Origin: Siphonodentalium dalli
Lineage: Eukaryota; Mollusca; Scaphopoda; Gadilida; Siphonodentaliidae
DNA: 64,000 nucleotides
Assembly (NCBI GenBank): GCA_032622095.1
Contig: CP136061.1
Span: 6,210,734 to 6,274,733, forward strand
Direction of reading: 5' to 3'
The position numbers and the translations under genes were made by a program. Under the pieces are notes generated by a model. That model had not been told where the DNA came from, ran no database searches, and saw only the letters and a list, made by a program, of their open reading frames with translations. This document shows, piece by piece, positions 46,940 through 59,300 of the stretch; within the stretch, counting starts at the first letter, position 1; each line of letters begins with the position of its first letter.

Positions 46940-47098
46940 ACTTGTTAACCCTTTCAGTGCCAAGTCCGATTTTTGTATCAACCCATATTTCCTTGATCAT
47001 TTTTCAAATTTATTTATTTAATCAATAAATTTGAAAAATGATCAAGGAAATATGGGTTGATACAAAAATCAGACTTGGCACTGAAAGGGTTAACAAGT
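46940..47098. mobile_element. Near-perfect hairpin MITE, TTAA type
   Basis: Arms of about 75 bp starting AACTTGTTAACCCTTTCAG pair with one mismatch (C versus T in AAGTCYGATTTTTG) around a loop of about 9 bases (TATTTAATC). TTAA lies at 46945-46948 and 47090-47093, and the pairing extends five bases outside it. Confidence 0.85.
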
Positions 47099-47199
47099 TC
47101 ACACCACTGTGACATTCTATGTTTATTGCACACCCTGGAGATCATAGCTCGAAGAATTCTAAATTTGATAATGGCACTGCCTTATTTGTCCCTTCCATG

Positions 47200-47557
47200 A
47201 CTGAAGCTTCGTGAAATTTTGCGAAAACCCTGTGCCATATTGTTAGGCCAATGCATTTCTCTTATATATGCAAGTCTCCCATACAGAGCCTTGCATATAC
47301 AACACAATACATTGGCCTAACAATATTTACCTTGACATTTTTAGCCAGTGCATTCTCTTATATATGTGAGTCTCCCACACATAGCCTTGCATATATAATA
47401 GAATACATTGGCCTAACAATATGTAACTTGACATTTTTAGCCAGTACATTCTCTTATATATGTAAGGCTCCCTATGGGAGACTTGCATATATAAGAGAAT
47501 GTTCTGGCACAGGATCTTTAATGCTGCACCAGCACGGCTCCAATCATGAAAGGGTGA
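47200..47557. repeat. Cluster of CCAATGCATTCTCTTATATA hairpins
   Basis: Alternating inverted copies of the motif near 47249, 47307, 47348, 47403, 47447 and 47497, in a MITE-like unit that ends ATCATGAAAGGGT. Same family as 46618-46865. Confidence 0.7.
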
Positions 47558-47717
47558 GAGATCTTTGACCGAAATTACAAATATAATATTCAAATTTTGT
47601 TTTAAAAACAAGAAATTTCAAATTGGTGTTGTGTCAGGCATATATTTTCCAACTGTAGAAAATTGTTGTCAAAGTTTAAGGAACCCCTGTCATCACATCC
47701 CTGCTGTTTTAATTTTT

Positions 47718-48055
47718 CCCGCCCCCTTCATAAAACTTTCAACAACTGCACACAGATGTATCATTTCTATATTTTATTAAATATATTATATGACAACTAA
47801 ATCACTGATCACAGCAGATCACTCCAATAACATTCAATTTCTAGCTTCTTTCTGAGACACTCGCATATATACATGTAAGAGAATGCACTAGCACATAATC
47901 TTTAATGCTGCACCAGCGCAGCTCCCGTCATGATGGGGTTAAATTTGTGACCATCCTGCCCCTTCATAAAACTTTCAATGACTGAACACAGATGTATCAT
48001 TTCTATATTTTATTAAATATATGACAACTAAATCACTGATCACAGCCAAACTCCA
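47718..48055. repeat. Direct repeat pair, 240 bp apart
   Basis: 47718-47815 and 47958-48050 share CCCCTTCATAAAACTTTCAA and TGACAACTAAATCACTGATC; a copy of the satellite/MITE-end unit lies between them. Confidence 0.8.
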
Positions 48056-49240
48056 AGCAGGGTTTACCTCCCTTGACGACCGCTGCTACCGGCGACATTT
48101 CATCCACATTCGGTGGACTTCCGCGATATTAAGATATATACTAAGCGAACAGATCAACATGCTGCCCTTACTAAGCACACAAAATATCGAACAAAATTTG
48201 TGTAAATTTCGAACCTTAAGTTTGAAAAGTCCCACTAAAACAGAAGACCTATATTTCGAAATGGTGTGATTCGGTTTTCCGATTATTTTTATCAACACAC
48301 AAGTCTAAATGCACATGAACGACATTGTCACAACTCACAACAAGTCAAACTTGTAGCTTGCGAAAATCGTCAACAAAACTACCGCTCTGATTTTCCATTC
48401 TGTCATTATGTTTTAGTGTGGGAATTGTTCTCAAAGCACACAGAAAATTTGACTTGGGAGCGATCGGGTATCGCCATTTTTGCTGGAAAACCCCATTCTA
48501 AATATAGAAACACAGACTGGTACCCAGCCGGTAACAGTCAGAAAGGAAGTATGACTGGTGTGCTCTAGTAGAGATTGGATCACAGCATCAATCCAATAAC
48601 AGTCACCCAATTTCTAATTTCAATGAGACACTCTTATATATCAGAGAATGCACTGGCACCACTAGACACAAGTCTTCTCAGTCCACAACAGATTGGGATA
48701 TCAGTTGGGATGAAGCTATTTTGGATCGAGTCCTGCCCTGTTGCTATTCAATTTCAAAAGATGTACAACATGAACGTGTGGAACCCGGGCATTCACGTAA
48801 ACCCCTGAATGTAATTAATCATCTGACTTGGCCGCAATTAATATGTCTTCAAAATTACATATCATCTACCATAATAGAAAAAGGTATAGTGATGATACGA
48901 TCGTTAATATATTTTTTACATGTATTTTCTGATAGCGCGACAAATCAAAATTCTCTGGAAAACAAGGCTTTTATGTTTACTTATAAATCTCGTTGCTTTG
49001 ACATTTAACGGACCTCTGATATACGCATGTTAGACATCATCATGCTTGGGAAATGCTTCCCTTAATTTTCATATACGCAAAGTGTCCATTGACCTAAAAC
49101 GAAGACATACAAGCAAGATAACTCCTGCACATGATTCTGGGTGTAAAGTCCGTTATAGAAGAGTAACGGGATGGGCCCCATGAAAGTTTTATAAAGGGGG
49201 TGGGACTGTTACAAATTTAAACTTGAGCTATGGCACCGCA
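48056..49240. other. Intergenic DNA, nothing firmly recognised
   Basis: Less AT-rich than its surroundings, with several 70-100-codon frames but no domain or splice pattern I could support. It lies just beyond the 3' end of the MIC19-like gene. Confidence 0.4.
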
Positions 49241-49284
49241 GGATCCTTAATGCAACACCAGTGCAGCTCCCACCATGAAAGGTT

Positions 49285-49380
49285 TAACCCTTTATAGAGC
49301 CCCACATAGACTGGAGCAGACGACACTCTGCAGTGCATGCTTCCATCTGTGTGAGGCTCCCTGTGGGATAAATCTCTTAA
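49285..49380. repeat. Hairpin repeat AGAGCCCCACATAGACTGGA
   Basis: A foldback (AGAGCCCCACATAGA ... TGTGTGAGGCTCCCTGTGGG) also found at 53500-54030, 58540-58615 and 62518-62600. Confidence 0.7.
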
Positions 49381-49384
49381 TTAA

Positions 49385-49774
49385 CCCTTTACCCAACAAA
49401 CCGACCAAAACCGGCCAAATAAAGCTTCAACAGCCTAAAATATCTTCGGTCTGTCTCAATAGAACCATACAAATATGGATATCATTGGAACCGGCTCCTT
49501 GACCACATTGTGATAGTTACAGTTATGCCCTGTGCCAATGCATTCTCTTATATATGTGAGTCGACCATTGGTCGCCTCGCATATATAAGAGAATGCATTG
49601 GCCAAAAAAAATCTTTTTTTAACACTTTTTACCATTTTTCTTACATTCTTTAACAATTTTATAATTTTTAATGTGTTAAGCCAATGCATTCTCTTATATA
49701 TGCGAGGCGACCTATGGTCGACTCACATTTATAAGAGAATGCATTGGCACAGGGCCCTTCTGTTGGGTAAAGGG
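49385..49774. mobile_element. TTAA MITE (390 bp) with two internal hairpins
   Basis: Ends CCCTTTACCCAACA and TGTTGGGTAAAGGG are perfect inverted repeats; TTAA at 49381-49384 and 49775-49778. Two CCAATGCATTCTCTTATATA hairpins (49536-49602, 49679-49755) lie inside. This copy shows the uninterrupted form of the site at 59167-59170/61172-61175. Confidence 0.85.
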
Positions 49775-49884
49775 TTAATTGAACAAATTAGACATTTGGA
49801 TGAGTATACCTCATAAAATTGCAGACATGTTCCGTCTGATTACTGTTGACATCGCCATCATCGTTTACTGTATTCGGTCTGTAT

Positions 49885-50283
49885 TGTCCAAGAACAAGAC
49901 AGACTGTTTATTTTACGTTTTGTAATCTTCTGTATTTCAAAAACAAAGCAATAAAAGAAATGATTATCTGGTCACTGTGAAGAGACAGATTAACTTCTCT
50001 GTGTCTTGGAAATAGTAGTGTTCTAAAAAAACAGACAGAAAGGGACACAGTAATATAGCACTGTTAAGTTATTGATCCTTATTACTATATTAAAATTAAG
50101 AATACTCTTTTTATCAGTCACACTGAGAAAGCTACACACAAAATCAGTTCGAAATGGCATTATTTTCAGGATCAAAATGTTGGAAGAATCTCCTTTTTCT
50201 CCAGTCAGATCAACTGATTAGCATACAAGTCCTTCTCGTGACATCAGCATCACGCCGTGAGAATTCCCTAGTAAACATCATCG
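49885..50283 (-). other. 3' UTR of the MIC19-like gene
   Basis: Extends from the TGA at 50284 to the minus-strand AATAAA at 49912-49907, about 375 bp later. It ends about 110 bp from the TTAA MITE. Confidence 0.55.
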
Positions 50284-50307
50284 TCATCCCTGTCTCATGG
50301 AAGCATT
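50284..50307 (-). CDS. chchd3: MIC19-like terminal coding exon
   Basis: Acceptor CCTTTTTCAG, then eight codons NASMRQG and TGA, matching the short C-terminal tail of the family. Confidence 0.75.
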   Translation of the reverse strand, partial: NASMRQG

Positions 50308-53300
50308 CTGAAAAAGGAAAAGATTAATCCTTTCTTTACTAAATAGATTTTCCCATTCAGTTATTAAAATATGCATTGGAATGTTCTATTATTCTTCTGG
50401 AGGGATGTTCAGATAATATGAAAACACGACATTAGAAAGTCCAGAACATTTCCCACCAATGAATAGGATTCCTATTCATTGGTGGGAAATGTTCAGATAA
50501 TAAGTTCAACAAATGATCACATCGGAACATTTCCTAACATGTTAAAATGAGCTTCAACATAACCATCATATAAAATGAATTCAAGTAAAAAAAAAAAAAA
50601 CTAAAAAAACCAAAGGGGTTTCCACGCCTGAGCTATGTGAAGACAGTTTAGATGGACCTACACTGAAAACTACTTAATTGTTAAGCTAGTACACCACACG
50701 AAGGAATCTATGTTATCTGAATACCACTTCAAGCATATTCTATTTAAAATACAATAAAAAATGTCACAAGAAGGAATCTATGTTATCTGAAGCCCACATC
50801 AAGCATATTCTATAACAATAAATGAAAGTGTCAATGACACTGTAGCTCAAATTTGAAAGGTAATAAATTAATGTATTACACTCAATGGAACGATTAGGAA
50901 TGCAGAAAGTTGAAATGTCTAAGTAATACTAGATTATCAACATGAAGAGATATATATATATAAGTAAAATCCAAGATGGTTGCTGGCGGCTATGTTTTCC
51001 AATAAAATTCAAAAACATTTGATAGCTTCCATCTAGTAAGATCAATATCAAGATTAATATGAAGTCTGGAGATGATCGGATGAGGTAAGTGGACTGTAGA
51101 GTGCCAAAGGATTTAGTCATGCAAAGAGTAAAATCCAAGATGGCTGACAGTGGACACGTTTTAAGGCCAAATGACCCTAAAATGACTCGTTTCCTATCTA
51201 CGTCCCAATGTCAACAGCCATGACAAATTTCATGATGATCCGACTAAAGGTACTAATATAATCTGTAGCCCGTGCAAAGGATTTAGTCATGCAAAGAGTA
51301 AAATCCAAGATGGCTGCTGTCGGCCAGGATTTTTGGCCGAATGACCTAAAATTAACTCGTTCCCATCGTTAACATCCATGACAAATTTCATCATGATCTG
51401 ACCAAAGGTACGACCTGTAGCCTATGTGAAAGGATTTAGTCATGGAAAGAGTAAAATCCAAGATAGCTGCCAGCGGCCATGTTTTCTGGCCGACCGACCC
51501 CAAAATTACTCGTTCTTATCTACATGTCAATATTAACATCCATGACAAATTTCATGATGATCAGACGAACAGTACCACCTGTAGCCCGTGCTAATGGATT
51601 GAATTTTGAAATCCAAGATGGCTGCTGGCAGCCATGTTTTTTTCTTTTTTCGAATGACCCCAAAATGACTCGTTCCCATCTACATTCCAATTCCCAACAG
51701 CCATGACAAATTTCATGATGATCAGACTAAAGGTACGACCTGTAGCCCTGCTAAAGGATTTACTCATACAAAGAGTAAAATCCAAGATGGCTGCTGGCAG
51801 CCATGTTTTTCGGCCAAATGACCCCAAAATAACTCGTTCCCATCTACATGTCATTGTTAACATCCATGATAAATTTTATGATGATCTGACCAAAGGTACG
51901 ACCTGTAGCCCGTGCCAAAGGATTTAGTCATGCAAAGAGTAATATCCAAGATGGTTGCCGGCAGCAGCCATGTTTTTTGGCCGAATGACCCCAAAATGAC
52001 TCGTTCCCATCTACATTCCAATTTCAACAGCCATGACAAATTTCATGATGATTAGTCTAAAGGTACGACCTGTAGCCCGTGCTAAAGGATTTAGTCATAC
52101 AAAGGCTAAAATTCAAGATGGCTGCTGGCGGCCATGTTGTTCGGCAAATGACCCCAAAATGACTCGTTCCAATCTGCATGTCATTGTTAACATCCATGAC
52201 AAATTTTATGATGATCCGACCAAAGGTACGACCTGTAGCCCGTGCCAAAGGATTTAGTCATGCAAAGAGTAAAATCCAAGATGACTGCTGGCGGCCATGA
52301 TTTTTGGGGGAATGACCCCAAAATTACTCGTTCCCATCTACATGTCAATATTAACATCCATGACAAATTTCATGATGATCAGAAGAACAGTACGACCTGT
52401 AGCCCGTGCTAATGGATTTAATTTTGAAATCCAAGATGGCTGCTGGCAGCCATGTTTTTTTCTCCGAATGACCCCAAAATGAATCGTTCCGGTCTAAATG
52501 TTGATGTCAACAGCTATGACAAATTTCACAATGATCCGACCAAAGGTACGATCTGTAACCTGTATTGTTGACGAATCATGCACACACGCACACACTGACG
52601 ACAAAGCCATGGCAATAGCTCAAACTTTACAAAGTGTAAAGTTGAGCTAAAAATGTCACATGAAGGAATCTATGCTATCTGAAGACCAAGCATATTCTAT
52701 TACAATAAAAAATGTCAAAAAGATGACTAACCATATTTTAGAAGGGAAATTTTGGGAAGAACGTTATCGGAAAGTATAACAAATTATTGGAAATGAAAAA
52801 CTGCTAACATATGTACATTATCTGAACTAGTACACGACTCGAATGACAATTTAATAGAGAGCAACACTGCTTCAAGACTGTTAAAAAAGCATGCTAGTCT
52901 GTGCTGGAAATTGTAAGCATCCATTTTTCAAGAACTGTTACATTCAAAACCACAGCCCCCCCCCCCCCCCCCCCCCCCCCCCTGGGCAAATCCATGTATT
53001 ACAAGTGGACTATAATAGCGAATACAGTACCCAGATCTGCCCAGATTGGAAGTTTGGAGTGGAAAAGTTTCGGTCTCTGACTATTGATAACTCTGCATAC
53101 ATGAATTGTTTTGGCATCACATCAAACCCTCCCAATACGATACATTGCATCGTGAACTTTAAAATGAGATGCATCAGAATCGTGATGAATCATAGCAGGC
53201 CTATTTTTAACCTGGAATTTTTATTTAAATGGTATTTAAAAGGTCTATGCGCATTCAGCTTTATAGAAGAACTTCACACATACAGTAATGCCCTAAATAA

Positions 53301-56300
53301 TCAACTCCTTAACCACAGCAGAATTATTGGTAATTTTTCAGTGAGAGCTTTCCGATGAATGGCAACATGCCATATTTCCGAATAAAACCTGAAAAATTAC
53401 CTATAATTCTACTGTGGTTAAGGAGTCTATTATTTAGGGCATTACTGTAGCTCCAAGTTAAAGGCATATATAGTGCAAGCCTGAGTTTAGTGTGTGTAAC
53501 CCATAGAGAGCCCCACATAGACTGGAGCAGACGACACTCCATAGTGCATGCTTCCAACTGTGTGGGCTCCCTGTGGGTTAAACATTAGAGCATTACTGTA
53601 GCTCCAGTTAGAGGCATATATAGTGCAAGCCTAAGTTTAGTGTGTATAACCCATAGAGAGCCTCACATAGACTGGAGCAGACGACACTCCATAGTGCATG
53701 CTTCCATCTATGTGAGGCTCCCTGTGGGTTAAACATTAGAGCATTACTGTAGCTCCAGTTAAATGCATATATAGTGCAAGCCTGAGTTTAGTGTGTATAA
53801 CCCATAGAGAGCCTCACATAGACTGGAGCAGACGACACTCCATAGTGCATGCTTCCAACTGTGTGGGCTCCCTGTGGGTTAAACATTAGAGCATTACTGT
53901 AGCTCCAGTTAGAGGCATATATAGTGCAAGCCTGAGTTTAGTGTGTATAACCCATAGAGAGCCCCACATAGACTGGAGCAGACGACACTCCATAGTCCAT
54001 GCTTCCATCTGTGTGAGGCTCCCTGTGGGTTAACAGGCTTGTTTATAGAAGAACTTCACACATACCTGCCGGGCTTTTTGAACACAAGCCGTGAAGGCTT
54101 TCACATAGGACGAACAATTGAGTGATCTATTTGGGTTGTCTTGGTAACAGTCATATACGCTCTGCTGAAGTTCCTGGCAAACAGGCGATCCAGTGTGTCT
54201 TCTGAAAGTTAAATATGGATAACTTACACAGTGAGCGAGTGAATATCTATTTTAAGAGGAGAGGTGACTTAAAGTCCTTCCTATTCAAGCCATAAAGAAT
54301 TCGCATTCTGAGTTCAAAGATGAATTGTGTTTCCATAATTTTGCATACTTTGGTGTTCGCATCGTTATCCGGGTCCCCAGGCAGTAGATCCACAGTGCAG
54401 GGCTGGCGGTCTAGAAAATCCAGGAGGGCTATTAATAGCCCTCCTAGATTTGCCTAGGAGGGCTATAGCCCTCCTCAACTTTTACAGTTTTGATATTTTA
54501 CCTGAGTTAATACTCAGGCCTGGCAGTTAATTGCAGGAGGGCTGAAAATAGCCCTCTTGGGATGCCTTATCTAGAAGGGCTAATAGCCCACTAGACTCCC
54601 TCTCTTCTCTTGAATTCATGTTTAAACTGTGCAGTGGATATTTCTAGTGGCATTGAACACAGCCTGATTATTTGTTGCTGAGAAATTACCAGAAGATGTC
54701 AGAGATTAGCATAAAGTTTTTGTTATATGTCCTAACAGGTTACTGTTTCACAAAGTGAATTTCATGTTGGCGAGTTTTTACCAGCTTTTGGGGGGCTGAA
54801 AATAGCCCTCCTGGAATAAATTTTGCGAGGAAAATTTATCAAACATTTAGAACATTTATCAAATAGCCCTCCTCAGATTTCCAGGCCTGACAGTGGGGAA
54901 TCACGAGGTTTCGAGGTTGGTGAATACGACGCACTCAAAATGTGCAAATGCACAAAAACAAAATATATGAGGAATTGACACAAAACAGAGCATTTTGACT
55001 GTTACAAGCATATGCTAGTTTATTTTTAAAACAAGTTGATACCTTATTTGTTCGGAAATACTCACTAGTTTTCTATAACATTCTGACCAGTTTCCAGTCG
55101 GAGGTTCATGGAATACACAAGACCATACATCTAGGAGAATCCTTTGACTGACAACTTTGGTCAGAATGTTAGCACAAACAACTGTGAGTTTGGACGCATA
55201 TTAGGTGTCAGCTTGTTTGAAATAGTATAGCATATGCTCGTAGCTGCCAAAATACCATGTAATACACAATTATTACCGTTTTCCTCATTTCTGGTCGCGT
55301 TTGCGATCGCCTCGGCCATTTTGAATGTATGGTACTCATCAACTCGAAACCATGTGATTCCCCACTATGATATCAATGATTTGGTATATGAGGTTAGACA
55401 TACTGTGCCCAGGTAGGTTGTAGTGGAATGCGACAAGTCTGTACCTGTCGTGTTTGATATCGGCAATGTGTTCTGCAGGTCGTACCTTATAATTCTGTTT
55501 TGTTTCTCACGTATATATATTGTTATTTACATTTGGTGCATGTCTGTGGGTATATGCAATTGTGTGTTTGGCAATTGGTTCGTAATGGTTCGTAATGGTT
55601 CGTAATGGTGCTTTGTACCTTTTTTTTGTTGTGAATGTGCTCTTGTACCATTTTTTGGTTATTATCCTTTGGCAAGTTTCACAGTTTTTGTTTTCTCACA
55701 TGGGGTGTGGGGATTTTGGATAATCTGTGTCTTGCTAATAGAGGTGGGGTGGGGAAGAGTGTCCTGTATCTGGTTGATGTGTGTATGAGAGCTAATAAAG
55801 GAGGGGTTGATGCATGTACATTGTATGAGTGGGATCTGATTAGATTGTATATACGGATGGAGTATGGGTGCCAGGAAATCCATGACGAAATGGGGTAACT
55901 AGTTTTTTTTGTTGTTAGTGGGTTTCTTTTTATCCCGTAATGTTCCGTTCTATCAATTGCTGTGACTTAGTCAGCTGCTTGTGTGACAGAGGACTTGTCA
56001 GAACAGAGTATGAAGTAGTCAGTGAATGTGCGGGCATGTGTGCAGTAGTCTGCTATGCGAGTACAGATTCTGCGGATTAGTAGGAACTTAGTATGGTATG
56101 CCTTTAAAATCGATTTGGGATGGCATGAGTCAGCTCTGAGGTATACATGTGTACATGGGTGTCCATTGGTTTGGCGATTAGTGTTGTTTTGATACCTTTG
56201 GATGTGCTTTGATTATAACATCAAGGAAATCAACGGATTCAGTGCTGAGATGACTACTGTGTTTAGATACAGTATAAACGATTCAAGTGAAGTTTGGCAG

Positions 56301-59300
56301 TGTGTCCAAATAAGAAGTATGATGTCTATATATATATATAACTAGCAGGTGGACCCGACTTCGTCCGGGCTGTTTCCCCTCTGCTTTTCGGCGAATCGCC
56401 CGGACAAAAGTACCCGTCGAAATCCATCCGGTTTTACCCGATTTAGAGAGTGAAGGTCACTCGAAGGTCACGGTCACGCCGCACGGGCATCCGGGTGTGA
56501 CGAAATTGCTCAGCACTTCATACTACCCGTTTCCACCAAATTCGGTGGTAATCGGCTCAGCGGATACCGAGATATAAGTTCAAGGTCACTCGGAGGTCGA
56601 GGTCACGCCGCACCGACAGACAGACATGCCCGTGTTACTCCTGGGGTCAACCTACACCAACACCCAAAAATGGGAGAAATCGGCTCAGCGGATCCCGAGA
56701 TACGGTTTCAAGGTCATTTGAAATGTCAAGGTCACGCCGCACGGGCATCCGGACGCGACGAAATGGCCCGGCGCCTCACACTGCCCCCACATACCAAATC
56801 AGCCCAGCAGAGCCGAGATACAGGTTGAAGGTCACCGGTTTGAAGGTCAAGGTCACGCCGCACTGACAAATGGACGGGCCCATGTTTGTTCCCGGGTCGA
56901 ATTACGTGTGCGTACCAAGTTTGGTCGAAATCGGTCCAGCCGTGTTCGAGTCCACCGCGAACACACACACACACACACAAACACACAGATCTTCCAAAAT
57001 ATATAATAGAATAGTGGTTAAAGTATGTGTTTGGCGAGTAGGTTATTCTCTACTTCTCATATGAATGTTTTCATAGGAGGGGGCTAACCTTGTGCCCATG
57101 GATGTGCCTCCAATTTGGAGGTATTTTCATTGTTGAAGTGGAGTTTGTTGCAATGCAGCACCAAATTTTTTTAGTTTTTTTTTTAAGGTGCCCATATTCA
57201 GAATGAGCAATGGGTGATAGGAGGGAGCTAACCATTTGCGTCCAATTTGGAGGTATTTTCACTGGTTGAAGTGGAGTTTGTTTCAATGTAGCACCAATTT
57301 TAAGACGTAAGAGGCCGCTTGTTGATATTTTCCAGTCTAACCTGGAGCAGATGCAAAGTGATCTCTCAGTAAAATTCAAAATACTGACTCCAAGAGCTCT
57401 AGATTAGCTCTCAATGGATTGGATTTTATAAAAAACAAACAGGGGAGACCCCCCCACCATCAGCAGGGGGATACCCCCTCCCAAACCTCCCTCGCTCATG
57501 TCTTTGGGATATGTTCGGCATATCATTGCCCAAAAACAGGTGTCCCCAAATAATTGCTGGATACTTCACTGACATGGTTTCCACAAAATTTCAGGAAGCT
57601 CCAGTCATGAATGATTTAACAGGGATAGAAATAATTTTACTTGTACATGTACAGTAATGCCATAAATAATCGACCCCTTAACCACAGCAGAATATGGGTA
57701 ACTTTTCAGGATTTAGTCAGAAATATGGCTTGTTGCCATTCATCGGAAAGCTCTCAGTGAGAGCTTTCCGATGAATGGCAATAATCCCATATTACTGCCC
57801 AACAATGATTGTATTGAGGCTAATTTGAAGGTATAATCCCAGTGAGAGCTTTCCGATTGCAACAAGCCATGGCCCATATTTCCGACTAAATCCTGAGAAG
57901 TTACCCATAATTCTGCTGTGGTTAAGGAATCGATTATTAGGGCAGTACTGTATGTCCTTGAAACTTACAAAAATTTCTGTTCCACTTCTTGGACAGCCTT
58001 CGCAAATTCATCTACCCTAATCTTATACAATAAAGCTTCCTGAAATAATAAATTCATATACCCTGGTCTTATACAATAAAGCTTCCTGAAATAATAAATT
58101 CATCTACCCTGGTCTTATACAATAAAGCTTCCTGAAATATTAAAGACATATCGTGGACTTGTTCGGATGAGTAAAACTGATAAGTTAGTACTCAGAAGCC
58201 AACTGATGGAATGCACAGGGGCATGTCATTAAAACAAGTGAAATATAAATTAAAAAATATATAAATTTAAACCGAGTGCACCACTTTAAAAATCGCTTCT
58301 AATGGCCATAATTCACAAATGCCTGAAACGATTCTTAAAATTTGAACGCCTGTCAATTGAGTAAAAGCTATATTTTCTGATTCATAATTCTAGCATAAAC
58401 TGTTCCAAAACTTGAAAAACAGATGCTGAACGAAAACATCATGGAGAGCACCGGCAGATGGGCCCCTCTTTAGCACCGGATAAACTACATGTATTTTTTT
58501 ACCCTGTGCCAATGCATTCTCTTATATATCCATTACCCTGCAGGGAGCCCCACACATATATAGAAGCATATAGAAGAGTGTCGTCTGCTCATGTTTGTCT
58601 GGGGCTCTGTATGGGTGAAATTATAAAATTGTTAAAGAATACAAGAACAAATTATTAAAATTGTAAAAAATTGTTAGGCCAATGCATTCTCTTATATATG
58701 CGAGGCGACCTATGGCATATATAAGAGAATGCATTGGCACAGGGTAAGAAAATCCCGAATTACGACTTATACACATATTAGTAACAGCCAATAGTGAGGC
58801 AATGTAATGGAGAGAATGCTTCAAAAGTCAATAATTATCATTAAAAAACTCACCGTTTACAAGTACAAAAATTCTTCATGTATCTAATCTAATGTTAACC
58901 CTTTACCCAACAAACCGGCCAAAACCGGCCAAATAAAGCTTCAACAACCTAAAATATCTTCGGTCTGTCTCAATAGAACCATACAAATATGGATATCATT
59001 GGAACCGGCTCCTTGACCACATTGTGATAGTTACAGTTATGCCCTGTGCCAATGCATTCTCTTATATATGCGAGTCGACCATAGGTCGCCTCGCATATAT
59101 AAGAGAATGCATTGGCCTAAAAAAAACTCTTTTTTTAACACTTTTTACCATTTTCTCTTACATTCTTTAAAGGAATTAGTCTGTCAAAAAAATATTTTTT
59201 TTATCATCATAATACTAATAATATATGTCTAACAGACCCATTTCGCCAAGAAAATTCAAAATCGAGCAGATAGTATTTTTATTATTATGATATTAAAAAA

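Noticed and set aside
54398-54889. Firm assignment to hAT
   Set aside because: CAG ends fit, but the flanking match is ACAGTG (6 bp) and not a clean 8-bp duplication.
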